This document shows positions 16,522 to 26,462 of a stretch of 64,000 nt of DNA, in pieces. The stretch is from CAMYMQ01 sp963730305 (lineage in GTDB: Bacteria; Pseudomonadota; Alphaproteobacteria; Bin65), in NCBI GenBank assembly GCA_963730305.1, contig CAVSRB010000009.1, positions 124,001-188,000 on the forward strand, in the 5' to 3' direction. Under the pieces are notes generated by a model. That model saw only the letters and a program-made list of their open reading frames with translations. It was not told the origin of the DNA and ran no database searches. The number at the start of each line of letters is the position of its first letter. Position 1 is the first letter of the stretch. The position numbers were made by a program, and so were the translations under genes.

Positions 16522-17037
16522 ATGACGCGTCTGTTCGACCTGTCGGCGTGGGTGGGCCGGATGTTGGCGGGCTTCTGCTGCATCCTGCTCGCCCTCGTCG
16601 CGATCTCCACCGTCATCGACGTGACCATCCGCGAGCTCGGCTTCCAGTCGGTGGTCGGCCGCACCGCCTTCGCCGAGTGGTCGCTGCTCTATATCGCCAC
16701 GCTCGGCTCGCCCTATCTGGTGCGGACGTCGGGGCACGTCTTCGTCGACGCGCTGCTCAAGACGTTCCCGCGGCCGGTCCGCTGGGTGATCGAGAAGCTC
16801 GTCTACCTGCTGTGCATCGCAATCTGCCTCTACCTCGCCTGGTATGCGGGGTTGATCGGCTACGAGGGCTGGCTCGCCAACGATTACGAGATCCGCAGCT
16901 TCGACATGCCGCGCTGGCTGATCCACCTGCCGATCATGGTCGGCTTCGTGCTGATGGCGGTCGAGTTCCTGCGCTACCTGATCGGCGGCGCGTCGATGTA
17001 CGACCAGGCTACCGGCGAGCAGGACGCGGCCCTGTGA
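16522..17037 (+). CDS. TRAP transporter small permease (DctQ type)
   Basis: This 171-residue inner-membrane protein has four predicted transmembrane segments: near residues 12-33 (MLAGFCCILLALVAISTVI), 48-66, 85-105 and 125-148. It carries the family features of a conserved EWSLLY near the second helix and RWLIHLPIMVGFVLMAVEFL near the fourth. It forms the membrane part of a sodium- or proton-driven TRAP transporter with the DctM protein. The start is 37 bases after the binding-protein stop, and the large permease follows 17 bases downstream. Confidence 0.9.
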   Translation: MTRLFDLSAWVGRMLAGFCCILLALVAISTVIDVTIRELGFQSVVGRTAFAEWSLLYIATLGSPYLVRTSGHVFVDALLKTFPRPVRWVIEKLVYLLCIAICLYLAWYAGLIGYEGWLANDYEIRSFDMPRWLIHLPIMVGFVLMAVEFLRYLIGGASMYDQATGEQDAAL

Positions 17038-17053
17038 CGGCCGGGGACGCGTA

Positions 17054-18370
17054 ATGGCCTGGTACGAGATCCTGGCCGTGATCGTCGGCGGCGTCCTGTT
17101 CCTGATGGCGATGGGCGTGCCGGTCGCGTTCGGCTTCTTCGCCATCAACATCCTGGGCGCGTTCCTGTTCCAGAGCGGCTCGATCGCGGTACGCCAGCTG
17201 CTCGCCAACGCGGCCGAGGCGGTGTCGACCTTCTCGCTGGTGCCCGTGCCGCTGTTCATCGTGATGGGGGCGATCTTCTTCCGGTCGGGCTTGGCGGTGC
17301 GCGTCTTCGACGCGCTCGACGCCTGCTTCGGGCGGCTGCCCGGGCGGCTGTCCTACGTCACCGTCACCGGCGGCACGGTGTTCGCCGCGCTGTCCGGATC
17401 GAGCATGGCCAATACCGGCATGATGGGCACCCTGATGGTGCCGGAGATGGTCCGGCGCGGCTACAAGCGGCACATGGCGCTGGGCCCGGTGCTCGGCTCC
17501 GGCGGGCTCGCGGTGATCATCCCGCCATCGGCGCTGGGCGTGCTGCTCGGCAGCCTTGCCAACATCGACATCGGCGCGTTGTTGATCGCCGGCATCCTGC
17601 CCGGCTTCATCCTCGCCATGCTCTATTTCGGCCTGATCTACCTGCAGGTGAAGATCGACCCCAAGGCGGCGCCCCAGTACGACGTCGAGCGGGTGTCGTT
17701 CGCGCGCCAGATGCAGCTGGTCGCGGTCAACGTGCTGCCGATGGGGCTGATCATCTTCCTGGTCGTCGGGTTGATCATCCTCGGCATCGCCACCCCGTCG
17801 GAATCCGCCGCCTTCGGCATCGCCGGGGTGGTCATCCTGACCCTGCTCTACCGGGTGCTGAGCTGGGACGCGATCAAGGCGTCGCTGATGGACGCGACCA
17901 AGGTCACGGCGATGAGCCTGCTCCTGATCATGGCGTCGACGACCTTCAGCCAGATGCTCGCCTTCACCGGCGCCAGCCGGGAACTGGTCGAGTGGTCGAC
18001 CAGCTTCAACCTGCAGCCGATCGCGATGCTGCTGGTCATGTTCGGGGTCCTGATCGTCCTCGGCATGTTCATGGACCAGCTCTCGATGATGCTCCTGACC
18101 CTGCCGATCTTCCTGCCGCTGTCGCAGACGCTCGGCTTCGACACGGTCTGGTTCGGCATCATCATGCTGCTGGCGCTGGAGATCAGCTTCACGACGCCGC
18201 CCTTCGGGCTGCTCCTGTTCGTGATGCTCGGCGTGGCGCCCGAGGGCACGACCCTGCCCCAGGTCGCCCTGGCGGCGCTGCCCTATATCCTGTGCGCCTT
18301 CATCCTGGTCGCGCTGCTGATCCTGTTCCCGCAGATCGCGCTCTACCTGCCCAGCCTGATGGCCAAGTAG
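17054..18370 (+). CDS. TRAP transporter large permease (DctM type)
   Basis: This 438-residue integral membrane protein has about 12 hydrophobic helices spread over its length, as expected for the ion-transport subunit of TRAP systems. Recognizable family segments include VTGGTVFAALSGSSMANTGM, LGSGGLAVIIPPSALGVLLG, and GMFMDQLSMMLLTLPIFLPL near the C-terminus. With the DctP and DctQ proteins it imports an organic acid across the inner membrane. It is the last gene of the operon; a tRNA-Arg gene on the other strand begins about 60 bases after its stop. Confidence 0.93.
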   Translation: MAWYEILAVIVGGVLFLMAMGVPVAFGFFAINILGAFLFQSGSIAVRQLLANAAEAVSTFSLVPVPLFIVMGAIFFRSGLAVRVFDALDACFGRLPGRLSYVTVTGGTVFAALSGSSMANTGMMGTLMVPEMVRRGYKRHMALGPVLGSGGLAVIIPPSALGVLLGSLANIDIGALLIAGILPGFILAMLYFGLIYLQVKIDPKAAPQYDVERVSFARQMQLVAVNVLPMGLIIFLVVGLIILGIATPSESAAFGIAGVVILTLLYRVLSWDAIKASLMDATKVTAMSLLLIMASTTFSQMLAFTGASRELVEWSTSFNLQPIAMLLVMFGVLIVLGMFMDQLSMMLLTLPIFLPLSQTLGFDTVWFGIIMLLALEISFTTPPFGLLLFVMLGVAPEGTTLPQVALAALPYILCAFILVALLILFPQIALYLPSLMAK

Positions 18371-18429
18371 GGAGCGATCCGTCCGCGCCGGGATTCCGGC
18401 GGCTGTACGTTCGATCGGGGAGGGGAAAA

Positions 18430-18506
<77 letters not shown>

Positions 18507-18618
18507 AACGACGGCCTGTCTTAGACGATCGGCACAGGCCGCGCAATCGCGGCTCTCCTATATGGCCTCGCTGCCGGGCGGGACAAGCCCGGCCCGGCCG
18601 GATGTCTCCGGTTCGCGC

Positions 18619-19667
18619 CTAGCGGGCGTGCCGGCGCAGCGCGCGCGGCCGCGGCGGGCGCTTGTGCGACAGGACCTCGAGCGGGTCGTGGCGGTCGGCG
18701 CCCGACGGCAGCGGCTTGCGCGGCGCACGGATCCAGGCGGCGACGTCGTCCTGGACGACCTGGCCTTCCTTGTCGCGCAGCAGCATGTGCCAGCCCTGGG
18801 GATAGATCGCGACCCGGGTGTGCCCGCGGGGCAAGGCCTTGATCACCGCGCGGATCGGCCGGCGCGGGATGATCTCGTCGCGCTCGCCATAGAGCAGCAG
18901 CGTCGGCACCTTGATCTTGGGCGCTGCGGCGGCGGCGGCGTCCATCAGGTTGGCGACGCCGAAGATGGCGTCGACCCGCGCGCCGCGCAGCATGTACGGG
19001 TCCTTCGACAGCTTGCGCAGCAGGGGGATGTTGTCGGTCGCCAGCCGGTCGAGGCCGCTGGGGCTGAGCTCGGCGCCGGGAATGGTGTGGGCGGCCAGGG
19101 TCAGGGCGGCGCGGTAGAGGAAGGGCATCGAGGCGCGGCTCCACACCGCCGGCGCGACCAGGATGATGCCGTCGACCTTGGGCGCGTCGGGTTTGGCCAT
19201 CGCGGCCAGGACGACGCCGCCGCCCATGCTGACGCCGACGGCGTAGACCGGCGTGTGCGGATAGCGGCGGTGGACCAGCCGGACCATGGTGCCGAAGTCC
19301 TTCTCCAGCCGCTTCACCCCCGGCCAGATGCCGCGGTAGCGGGTGCGGCCGAAGCCGCGCTGGTCGTAGGCGATGGTGGCGATGCCCAGCTTGCGCCAGC
19401 GCTCGGCCGGGATCGCGAAGCCGTTGGCATAGTCGTTCATGCCGTGCAGGCCGACGATCACCGCCTTGGGCCGCCCGCGGGGCAGCCAGCTCTGGATCGG
19501 GATGCGCCAGCCGTCGGGCGTGACCATCGCCGTCGAGGCCAGTTGCGGCGGCTCGTTGGCGGTGCCGAGCGGCTGGATCTGCGGGGCGCAGCCCGCGACC
19601 GCGCCGACCGCCAGGACCGCCGCCGCGAGGCGGGGCAAGGCGTGAGCCGCGGCGGCGCGGGGCCGTG

Positions 19668-19671
<4 letters not shown>
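18619..19671 (-). CDS. Alpha/beta-hydrolase lipoprotein (monoacylglycerol lipase-like)
   Basis: This 350-residue protein starts with a lipoprotein-type signal ending in VAGC near residue 28. The alpha/beta-hydrolase fold follows, with oxyanion segment GLHGMNDYANGF, nucleophile elbow GVSMGG, acid in LLYGERDEIIP and catalytic histidine in PQGWHMLL. It resembles the serine aminopeptidase S33 / lysophospholipase group that hydrolyses lysolipids or monoacylglycerols. The GTG start overlaps the stop of the ABC ATPase gene (GTGA), so the two are co-translated. The C-terminus is Arg-rich (RPPRPRALRRHAR). The substrate is not predictable. Confidence 0.85.
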
Positions 19672-20666
<995 letters not shown>

Positions 20667-20875
20667 TGTTCCTATCGTGATCGTTTCGGCGCCGAACATA
20701 GGTCTTTTTCGGCCGGGGTAAAATCCGCCCGGCGGATTCGGGGCGCGTTTGCCGGCGGTTCAGCGCAAGCGGCCGATGCGCGAATTGCGGTTGCGCGCGC
20801 GGTTGGCCATGAGTATCATCCCGCACGCCTGCACCATCCATTGCGGGCAAGCTCTTCGACGTATGTGGAATCCTC

Positions 20876-21061
20876 ATGACGGAAGGCGTTCAACCTCCCG
20901 AGATCATCGAAGTGGACACCCCGACCGTAGCCTGCGATGGCGGCGGTGCGCTGGGCCACCCCAAGGTGTATCTCAACATGGGCGACGATGACTTCGTCGA
21001 ATGTCCGTATTGCGATCGGCGCTTCGTGCTCAAGGCCGGCGCCAAGGCGGCAGCCCACTAG
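20876..21061 (+). CDS. Small zinc-finger (CHCC) protein, NDUFS6-like
   Basis: This 61-residue protein has the pattern C-x8-H-x13-C-x2-C (CDGGGALGHPKVYLNMG then VECPYCDRRFVL). It matches the zf-CHCC family related to the NDUFS6 accessory subunit of respiratory complex I, which stabilizes the enzyme in alphaproteobacteria and mitochondria. Length and the terminal RFVLK region are typical. It stands alone between the divergent ABC ATPase gene and the FAH-family gene 63 bases downstream. Confidence 0.85.
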   Translation: MTEGVQPPEIIEVDTPTVACDGGGALGHPKVYLNMGDDDFVECPYCDRRFVLKAGAKAAAH

Positions 21062-21124
21062 CGTTTTCGGGCCTGCGGGCCGCCCCGACCCATCGATGGA
21101 ATTCATGCCCACGGGAGACGATAG

Positions 21125-21973
21125 ATGAAACTCGCGTCCTTCATGCTGAACGGCAAGGCGACCTATGGCGCGGCCACCGACGCTGGCCTGGTCGACATCG
21201 GCGCCAAGCTCGGCGCCAAGTATCCGGACCTCAAGGCGGCGCTCGCCGCCGACGCGCTCGACGAGGTCAAGGCCGCCGCCGACGGCGCGCCCGCAGCCGG
21301 CTCGGTCGACGACGCCCACTTCCTGCCGGTGATCGACAATCCCGACAAGATCGTGTGCATCGGCCTGAACTACAAAACGCACATCGAGGAGACCGGGCGC
21401 AGCGACAGCGACTACCCGGCCGTCTTCACCCGCTGGGCCAACACCCAGGTCGGCCACAACCAGCCGATGATCCGGCCGAAGAATTCCGACAAGTACGACT
21501 ACGAGGGCGAGCTCGCCGTCGTCATCGGCAAGCGTGCGCGCCACGTCTCCGAGGCCGACGCGCTCGGCTACGTCGCCGGCTACTCCTGCTACAACGACGG
21601 CTCGATCCGCGACTGGCAGCGCCACACCCACCAGTTCATCCCGGGCAAGAACTTCCCCGGCACCGGCGGCTTCGGCCCGTGGATGGTGACCACCGACGAG
21701 ATCCCGGACCCGAGCGCGCTCGAGCTGATGACCCGGCTCAACGGCGAGGAGATGCAGCGGTCGAAGACCGACCTGCTGGTCTTCGACGTGCCCTTCCTGA
21801 TCCGCTACATCTCGGAGTTCACCGTGCTCGAGCCCGGCGACGTCATCGTCACCGGCACGCCGGGCGGCGTCGGCTTCAAGCGCAACCCGCCGGTGTTCAT
21901 GAAGGCGGGCGACACCGTCGAGGTCGAGATCACCGGCATCGGCACGCTGGTCAACCCGATCGCCGACGAGTAG
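21125..21973 (+). CDS. Fumarylacetoacetate hydrolase family protein
   Basis: This 282-residue enzyme has the FAH fold with metal-ligand segment YEGELAVVIGKRARHV, the central DGSIRDWQRHTHQFIPGKNF, and the C-terminal VTGTPGGVGFKRNPP. It cleaves or isomerizes 2-oxo acid products of aromatic breakdown; relatives include fumarylpyruvate hydrolase, ureidoglycolate lyase and 5-oxopent-3-ene-tricarboxylate decarboxylase. Given the gentisate-dioxygenase-like gene 2.5 kb away, a fumarylpyruvate hydrolase role is plausible. It lies on the opposite strand and is followed by an MFS transporter gene 25 bases on, so it may serve a separate substrate. GGGAGACG lies just before the ATG. Confidence 0.9.
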   Translation: MKLASFMLNGKATYGAATDAGLVDIGAKLGAKYPDLKAALAADALDEVKAAADGAPAAGSVDDAHFLPVIDNPDKIVCIGLNYKTHIEETGRSDSDYPAVFTRWANTQVGHNQPMIRPKNSDKYDYEGELAVVIGKRARHVSEADALGYVAGYSCYNDGSIRDWQRHTHQFIPGKNFPGTGGFGPWMVTTDEIPDPSALELMTRLNGEEMQRSKTDLLVFDVPFLIRYISEFTVLEPGDVIVTGTPGGVGFKRNPPVFMKAGDTVEVEITGIGTLVNPIADE

Positions 21974-21998
21974 GGCGCGCGGGGGCGCGGCCGGCCGC

Positions 21999-23252
21999 GT
22001 GACCGATTCGTCGCCCCCCGACTCGCTCCCGGTCCAGCCTCCCGGTCCGCACCTGACCCGCTGGGGCGTCGTCTTCCTGACCCTGGGCGCGGGGATCGTC
22101 GTCGCCTTCCAGGTCGGCAAGCTGCCATCGACGATCCCGGTGCTGCGCGCCGAGCTCGGCATCTCGCTGGTCACGGCCGGCTGGGTCGTCTCGGTGATCT
22201 ATGTCGCCTCGGCGGTGACCGGGCTGATCGCCGGCGCCGTCTCCGACATGATCGGCGCCCGGCGGGTGGTGATCGTCGGCGTCGTTTGCGTCGGCCTGGC
22301 CAGCTTCGGCGGCGCCTTCGCCGGCGGCGCGGCGACGCTGCTGGTCTCGCGCCTGTTCGAGGGAATCGGCGCGGCGACCGTTTTCGTCGCCGGCCCGCTG
22401 CTGGTGTTCCGCGCCACCGCGCCCAAGGACATGCGCTTCGCCTTCGGCCTGTGGGGCGCGTATATGCCCGCGGGTATCGCGATCATGCTGTTGGCGACCC
22501 CGCCGTTGCTCGAATGGGTCGGCTGGCGCGGGCTGTGGTTGATCAACGCGGGCGTTCTCGTGATCTACGCCGCGATCCTGACCGTCGGCACCCGCAGCAT
22601 TCCGGACTCGAGCGGCCCGGGCAAGCGGGTCGGCATCGCCGGGCTCGCCAACGACATCCGGCTGGTGGTCCGCGGCCGCGGGCCGTGGCTGCTCGCCGTC
22701 GCCTTCGGCACCTACGCGCTCAACTACCTGTGCCTGGCGGCGTTCCTGCCGACCTATCTGATCGACCGGCGCGGCTTCGAGCCCGGCTGGGCGGCGATCC
22801 TGACCGCGCTGATCGTCGCCGCCAACGCCGTCGGCAACATCTTCGGCGGCTGGCTGCTCCAGCGCGGCGCTGCGCGCGGCCTGCTGATCGGCGCGGCGGC
22901 GGCGACCATGGGGGTGACCGCCTGGCTGGTCTACCAGCCGTGGACCGGCGACACGCTGCGGATCGGGTTGGCCTTCGCCTTCTCCTTCTTCGGCGGGATG
23001 CTGCCCTCGACGGTGATGAGCGGCGCGCCGGTTCACGCGCCGAGCCCGAACCAGATCGGCACCACCAACGGCCTGATCATGCAGGGGGTCAACGTCGGCC
23101 AGCTCGCCGGGCCGCCGGCCTTCGCGGCGATCGTCTCGGCGGCCGGCTGGTCGGTCGGACCCTTGCTGGTGGTGGTGATGGCCGCAGCCGGCATCGCCGC
23201 CGCCGCGGGCATCGCCCGGATCGAAGCGCGCCGGCGCCGGGCGGCGGTCTAG
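21999..23252 (+). CDS. MFS transporter
   Basis: This 417-residue membrane protein has about 12 hydrophobic segments and a typical MFS loop after helix 2 (GAVSDMIGARRVVIVGVV). The first helix is near residue 25 (GVVFLTLGAGIVVAFQVGKL). It is probably co-transcribed with the FAH-family hydrolase gene 25 bases upstream and may carry that enzyme's precursor compound. It starts at GTG 21999. It converges with the AhpD-like gene 13 bases away. The substrate is unknown. Confidence 0.88.
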   Translation: MTDSSPPDSLPVQPPGPHLTRWGVVFLTLGAGIVVAFQVGKLPSTIPVLRAELGISLVTAGWVVSVIYVASAVTGLIAGAVSDMIGARRVVIVGVVCVGLASFGGAFAGGAATLLVSRLFEGIGAATVFVAGPLLVFRATAPKDMRFAFGLWGAYMPAGIAIMLLATPPLLEWVGWRGLWLINAGVLVIYAAILTVGTRSIPDSSGPGKRVGIAGLANDIRLVVRGRGPWLLAVAFGTYALNYLCLAAFLPTYLIDRRGFEPGWAAILTALIVAANAVGNIFGGWLLQRGAARGLLIGAAAATMGVTAWLVYQPWTGDTLRIGLAFAFSFFGGMLPSTVMSGAPVHAPSPNQIGTTNGLIMQGVNVGQLAGPPAFAAIVSAAGWSVGPLLVVVMAAAGIAAAAGIARIEARRRRAAV

Positions 23253-23265
23253 CGTCCGGTATAGC

Positions 23266-23838
23266 TCAGCCGGCGGCCTGCTTTTCGGCCAGCGCCGCGG
23301 CGATGCGCTCGACCAGCCCGGCATAGCCGCGCTCGCGGAAGCGCTTGCCTGCCTGGGCGAAGTCGGCCGGGGAGCCGACCAGGCCGGTGCCCTCGATCAG
23401 CCGGGTCATGAAGTTGAACAGCGCGCACACCGCCACCGTGTGCAGCACCGCCGTCTCGTCCCAGCCGGCGGCGTAGATCGCGTCGGCCTCGGCCTTGTCG
23501 GCGTCCTTGGGCGAGGTGGTCAGCCGGGCGGCGTGGCGCAGCACGGGCTTCATCCGCGGGTCGACGCTCGCGGTCTCCAGATCGGCCAGGACCTCGTCGA
23601 TGACCGTGCTCTCGATGCCGAACTCTTCCGCCACCGCCCGGTGGGTGAGATAGCAGTAGTCGCAGCCGTTGAGCGCGCAGACGTAGGTCGCGATCAGCTC
23701 GCGCTCGCCGATGGTGAAGGGCGAGGGCCCGGTCATGATCGCGTCGCTCATCTCGACCAGCGGCTTGCTGATCTCGGGGTAGGCGAGGAACAGGTTGGTC
23801 AGGATCGCGTCGTCGGGCAGGGACGGCAGGAAGGGCAT
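23266..23838 (-). CDS. AhpD-like / carboxymuconolactone decarboxylase family protein
   Basis: This roughly 190-residue all-helical protein has the redox motif C-x2-C followed by histidine (NGCDYCYLTH), typical of AhpD-like peroxidase-related proteins, where the two cysteines reduce peroxides or partner proteins. ATG 23838 is chosen because GGAA precedes it; an upstream TTG at 23859 would add seven residues. It is the last gene of the minus-strand aromatic cluster, 55 bases after the unknown gene. A role in protecting or recycling the oxygenase is possible but not shown. Confidence 0.85.
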   Translation of the reverse strand: MPFLPSLPDDAILTNLFLAYPEISKPLVEMSDAIMTGPSPFTIGERELIATYVCALNGCDYCYLTHRAVAEEFGIESTVIDEVLADLETASVDPRMKPVLRHAARLTTSPKDADKAEADAIYAAGWDETAVLHTVAVCALFNFMTRLIEGTGLVGSPADFAQAGKRFRERGYAGLVERIAAALAEKQAAG

Positions 23839-23893
23839 GGCGGTTCCGATCAGTCGCAAGGAAGGCCGGCCGGTCCGCCCGGCCGAGGTCGGC

Positions 23894-24469
23894 TCAGAAG
23901 ATGAAGAAGCTACCCGCGACGACGGCCAACGGCCAGCGTCCGCCGGCGAACAGGCGGTATTTGGCGGCCAGGGGGTGCTCCCGCGGGGCGTCCGCGGCGG
24001 CGACCAGGGCGCGCTCGAAGGCGGCGTGGGTCGCGGCCCCGGCCATCGCCCGGTTGAGGCCGGGGTCGGCCAGGCCGAACCGCGCCGCCGCCGTGGCGGC
24101 GGGCCCGGTCACCACGGTCGACAGGCGGGACATCAGCCGGTTCAGCCGGTCGGTCGCCCGGCCCTTGCCGACGTTGGCGTCGACGGTCTCGGTCAAGGCG
24201 GCGACCGCGGCCTGCTCGGCATCGGCCCAGCCGCGGTCCCAGTCGGTGCGGCGGGCGATGTCGCGCGCCTCGGCCAGATCGGTGAGCCAGCGGGTCTCGA
24301 TCCCGGCGAGAGCGAGGCCGTCGAGGTAGCATCGAACCTCCGCCGCTTCGGCGTCGGTCGGCGCCTCGCCCAGGGTCGAGAACCAGGCCTGCTGGTCGAA
24401 CGACGCCTCGAGCGCGTCGAGCGCCGACAGGGCGGCGAACGGCGCGGCCGTAGCGGAAGACGGCGTCAT
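23894..24469 (-). CDS. Unrecognized helical protein in the aromatic cluster
   Basis: I do not recognize this 191-residue protein. It is Ala-rich and mostly predicted helical, with Trp/Asp-rich stretches (RTDWDRGWADAEQAA) and a segment of repeated small residues (VVTGPAATAAARFGLADPG). It ends with a hydrophobic tail (WPLAVVAGSFFIF) that could touch the membrane. It has one cysteine (about residue 47) and no clear catalytic motif. It lies 46 bases after the gentisate-dioxygenase-like gene and 55 bases before the AhpD-like gene on the same strand, so it is probably part of that operon. A chaperone or assembly role for an oxygenase is one possibility. Confidence 0.65.
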   Translation of the reverse strand: MTPSSATAAPFAALSALDALEASFDQQAWFSTLGEAPTDAEAAEVRCYLDGLALAGIETRWLTDLAEARDIARRTDWDRGWADAEQAAVAALTETVDANVGKGRATDRLNRLMSRLSTVVTGPAATAAARFGLADPGLNRAMAGAATHAAFERALVAAADAPREHPLAAKYRLFAGGRWPLAVVAGSFFIF

Positions 24470-24515
24470 GCTCGCGGCGCGTCCCGGCGCGGCGGGCGCA
24501 GGGTCCGGGAGTGGC

Positions 24516-25574
24516 TCAGGCCGGCGCCGAGACCGGGTCGTTGCCGCGCTGCTCGCGCCACAGGCCGAGCTTCGTCTGCGCCGACCGGTCGGAGAAGCTG
24601 AACAGGACCGCGTCCTCGTCCGCCTCGTGGTGGTAGCTGCACCAGCTCGGCACGACGAAGATGTCCTTCGGCCCCCACTCGAACGCCTGGCCGTTGATGT
24701 AGGTCCGGCCCGTGCCTTCGACCGGCGAGAACACCATGCCGTCGGTCGAGCGGTAGGGGGTCGAGGTGAAGTCCTTGGGCAGCAGCTGCATGAAGGTGGC
24801 GATGGTCGGCATCGCGAAGTCGCCCGTGGTCGGGTCGATATACTGGACCTTCAGGCCGTGGCAGGGATCCCACTCGTCGTACTTGCGCATCTGCTCCAGC
24901 GTCTCGCGGGTGCGCGCATACGGGTAGTTGAAGATCGGCGAGCAGTGGCCCTTCTTCTCGTAGCCGACCGGGACGACGTTGCCGCCGTAGTGGGTCGGCG
25001 AGTAGTTGACCGGCCGCGACAGCGGCTGCTCGTCGTCGGGATAGTTCTCGGCGAAGGAGGTGTCCATGGTGTTGATCAGCGGGACGTCGAGACCGTCCAT
25101 CCAGATCATCGGGACGTCGCTCTCGTTGCCGTGGTCGTGCCACGTCCAGGGCGGGGTGATGACGAAGTCGCCCTGCTCCATGATCGTCTTCTCGCCGTCG
25201 ACCGCGGTATAGGCGCCGCCGCCGTCGAGGATGAAGCGCAGCGCCGAGGCGGCGTGGCGGTGCGCCGGCGCGACCTCGCCCGGCATGATCAGCTGCAGGC
25301 CGGCATAGAGCGAATGGGTGATCCGCGACTCGCCGCGCAGGCCGGGATTCTCCAGCACCAGCACCCGGCGCTCGGCCTCCTTGGCGGTGATCAGCTTGCC
25401 CGCCTCCATCACGTGCGGGCGCACGTCGGCGAACTTCCAGATGTGGGGCACGGCCGGCGACACCGGCTCCTTGGTCACCAGGCCGGCGAGCACTTCCCAC
25501 AGCGGGGCCATGCTCTTCTTGTCGATCGTGTTGTAGAACTTCTCGCGTTCCGGCGACTTGGTGGGTGCGTCCAT
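24516..25574 (-). CDS. Gentisate 1,2-dioxygenase-like bicupin
   Basis: This 352-residue protein has two cupin domains. The first carries the iron ligands in APAHRHAASALRFIL and a later His in PWTWHDHGNE. A second, less conserved cupin contains SWCSYHHEADEDAVLFSFSD. Gentisate dioxygenases are iron(II) enzymes that open the ring of 2,5-dihydroxybenzoate to maleylpyruvate; length and motif order match. Related cupins cleave 1-hydroxy-2-naphthoate or salicylate, so the substrate is not certain. ATG 25574 follows GGGAGGA at good spacing. An upstream palindrome (25614-25626) and a 159-base gap before the preceding gene suggest its own promoter. Confidence 0.9.
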   Translation of the reverse strand: MDAPTKSPEREKFYNTIDKKSMAPLWEVLAGLVTKEPVSPAVPHIWKFADVRPHVMEAGKLITAKEAERRVLVLENPGLRGESRITHSLYAGLQLIMPGEVAPAHRHAASALRFILDGGGAYTAVDGEKTIMEQGDFVITPPWTWHDHGNESDVPMIWMDGLDVPLINTMDTSFAENYPDDEQPLSRPVNYSPTHYGGNVVPVGYEKKGHCSPIFNYPYARTRETLEQMRKYDEWDPCHGLKVQYIDPTTGDFAMPTIATFMQLLPKDFTSTPYRSTDGMVFSPVEGTGRTYINGQAFEWGPKDIFVVPSWCSYHHEADEDAVLFSFSDRSAQTKLGLWREQRGNDPVSAPA

Positions 25575-25613
25575 TGGTGATGATCCTCCCGTTCGGGCCA
25601 CTATGCGGCAGGC

Positions 25614-25626
25614 CGGACATAGTCCG
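25614..25626. promoter_or_regulatory. Palindrome upstream of the gentisate-dioxygenase-like gene
   Basis: CGGAC-ATA-GTCCG is a perfect 5-3-5 palindrome in the 159-base gap before the cupin gene, about 40 bases upstream of its start. It could be a short operator or an mRNA hairpin. It does not resemble the MarR-region palindrome at 28462-28488. Confidence 0.3.
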
Positions 25627-25733
25627 ACATCCTCCGCATGTCCTTCACGATATAATTTATCAGTATACGGAGTAAATGTCACCCGGCCGATAATCCGGGC
25701 GCCATGCCCCGGCCATGCGCGCGGCGTCGGGCT

Positions 25734-26451
25734 CTAGGCCGCCATCGGCTCCGGTTCCGGCAGCGACAGGCCGAGCTTGCCCTCGACCAGCTCGCGGACG
25801 CGGTTGATGTAGTCCTCGCGCATCTCCTCGTTGGTGCGCTTCTTGATGCCCCACTTGCGATAGATCTCGTTGTTCTTCGAGTTGGCCCGGCCGAAGAAGT
25901 GCGGGAAGCCCGGGAACAGGGTGTTGACCAGCTCCTGGACGGTGGCGCGGCCCTCATCGGTCTCGATCAGGTCGGTGCAGAAATCCTCGCCGAACTGGGC
26001 GTGGAACCGCTCCTCCGGCATGGTCATGCGGGCCAGGTTGCGCAGCGGGTGGAAGGTGCAGTGCAACAGGTCCTCGACCTGCAGGATCTCGGCCAGGTCG
26101 CCGATCATCTTGATGACGCAGAACTCCTCCCACCGGGTCATCTTGAAATTGAAGATGTTCAGCGGCTTCTTGGAGGTCTGGTCCGGCAGCATCGCCGTCT
26201 CCGGCACGCCCATCTCGCGCCCCAGCTCGAAGAAGCGATAGTGGTGGCCGTATTCCTCCATCGCCACGCGGCAGGTCAGCCACTTGGCGTAGGGGGTCGG
26301 CGCCAGCGCGATCGCCGGCTCGTCGTAGATCCGACAGCCGTGCAGCTCGTTGATGGCATGGCTGATAACGATCTTGCGGCACGCCTCCTGATATTCTTCA
26401 GGCTGGTGCCGCAGCTCCTCGACGGTTTCGACCTGCGGGTAGATCGGTCAT
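25734..26451 (-). CDS. PaaA-like di-iron oxygenase subunit (one-base frameshift near the start)
   Basis: This reads as a 238-residue ferritin-like di-iron protein of the phenylacetyl-CoA epoxidase PaaA/PaaC family, once one extra base between about 26439 and 26448 is ignored. Iron-ligand helices are ISHAINELHG, MEEYGHHYRF (E-x2-H) and PEERFHAQFG (E-x2-H). The match is closer to the catalytic PaaA than to PaaC. ATG 26451 follows GGAG directly after the SDR stop, but it is out of frame with the rest. In the main frame no ATG, GTG or TTG occurs before residue 50, so the break looks like an error. No PaaB, PaaC or PaaD gene accompanies it; electrons probably come from the upstream ferredoxin-FNR protein. 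Confidence 0.85.
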
Positions 26452-26462
26452 GGCGGGGCTCC

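Noticed and set aside
15436..17259. A 607-codon minus-strand frame opposite the TRAP genes
   Set aside because: Highly charged low-complexity sequence with no family features; the plus-strand TRAP proteins are unmistakable.
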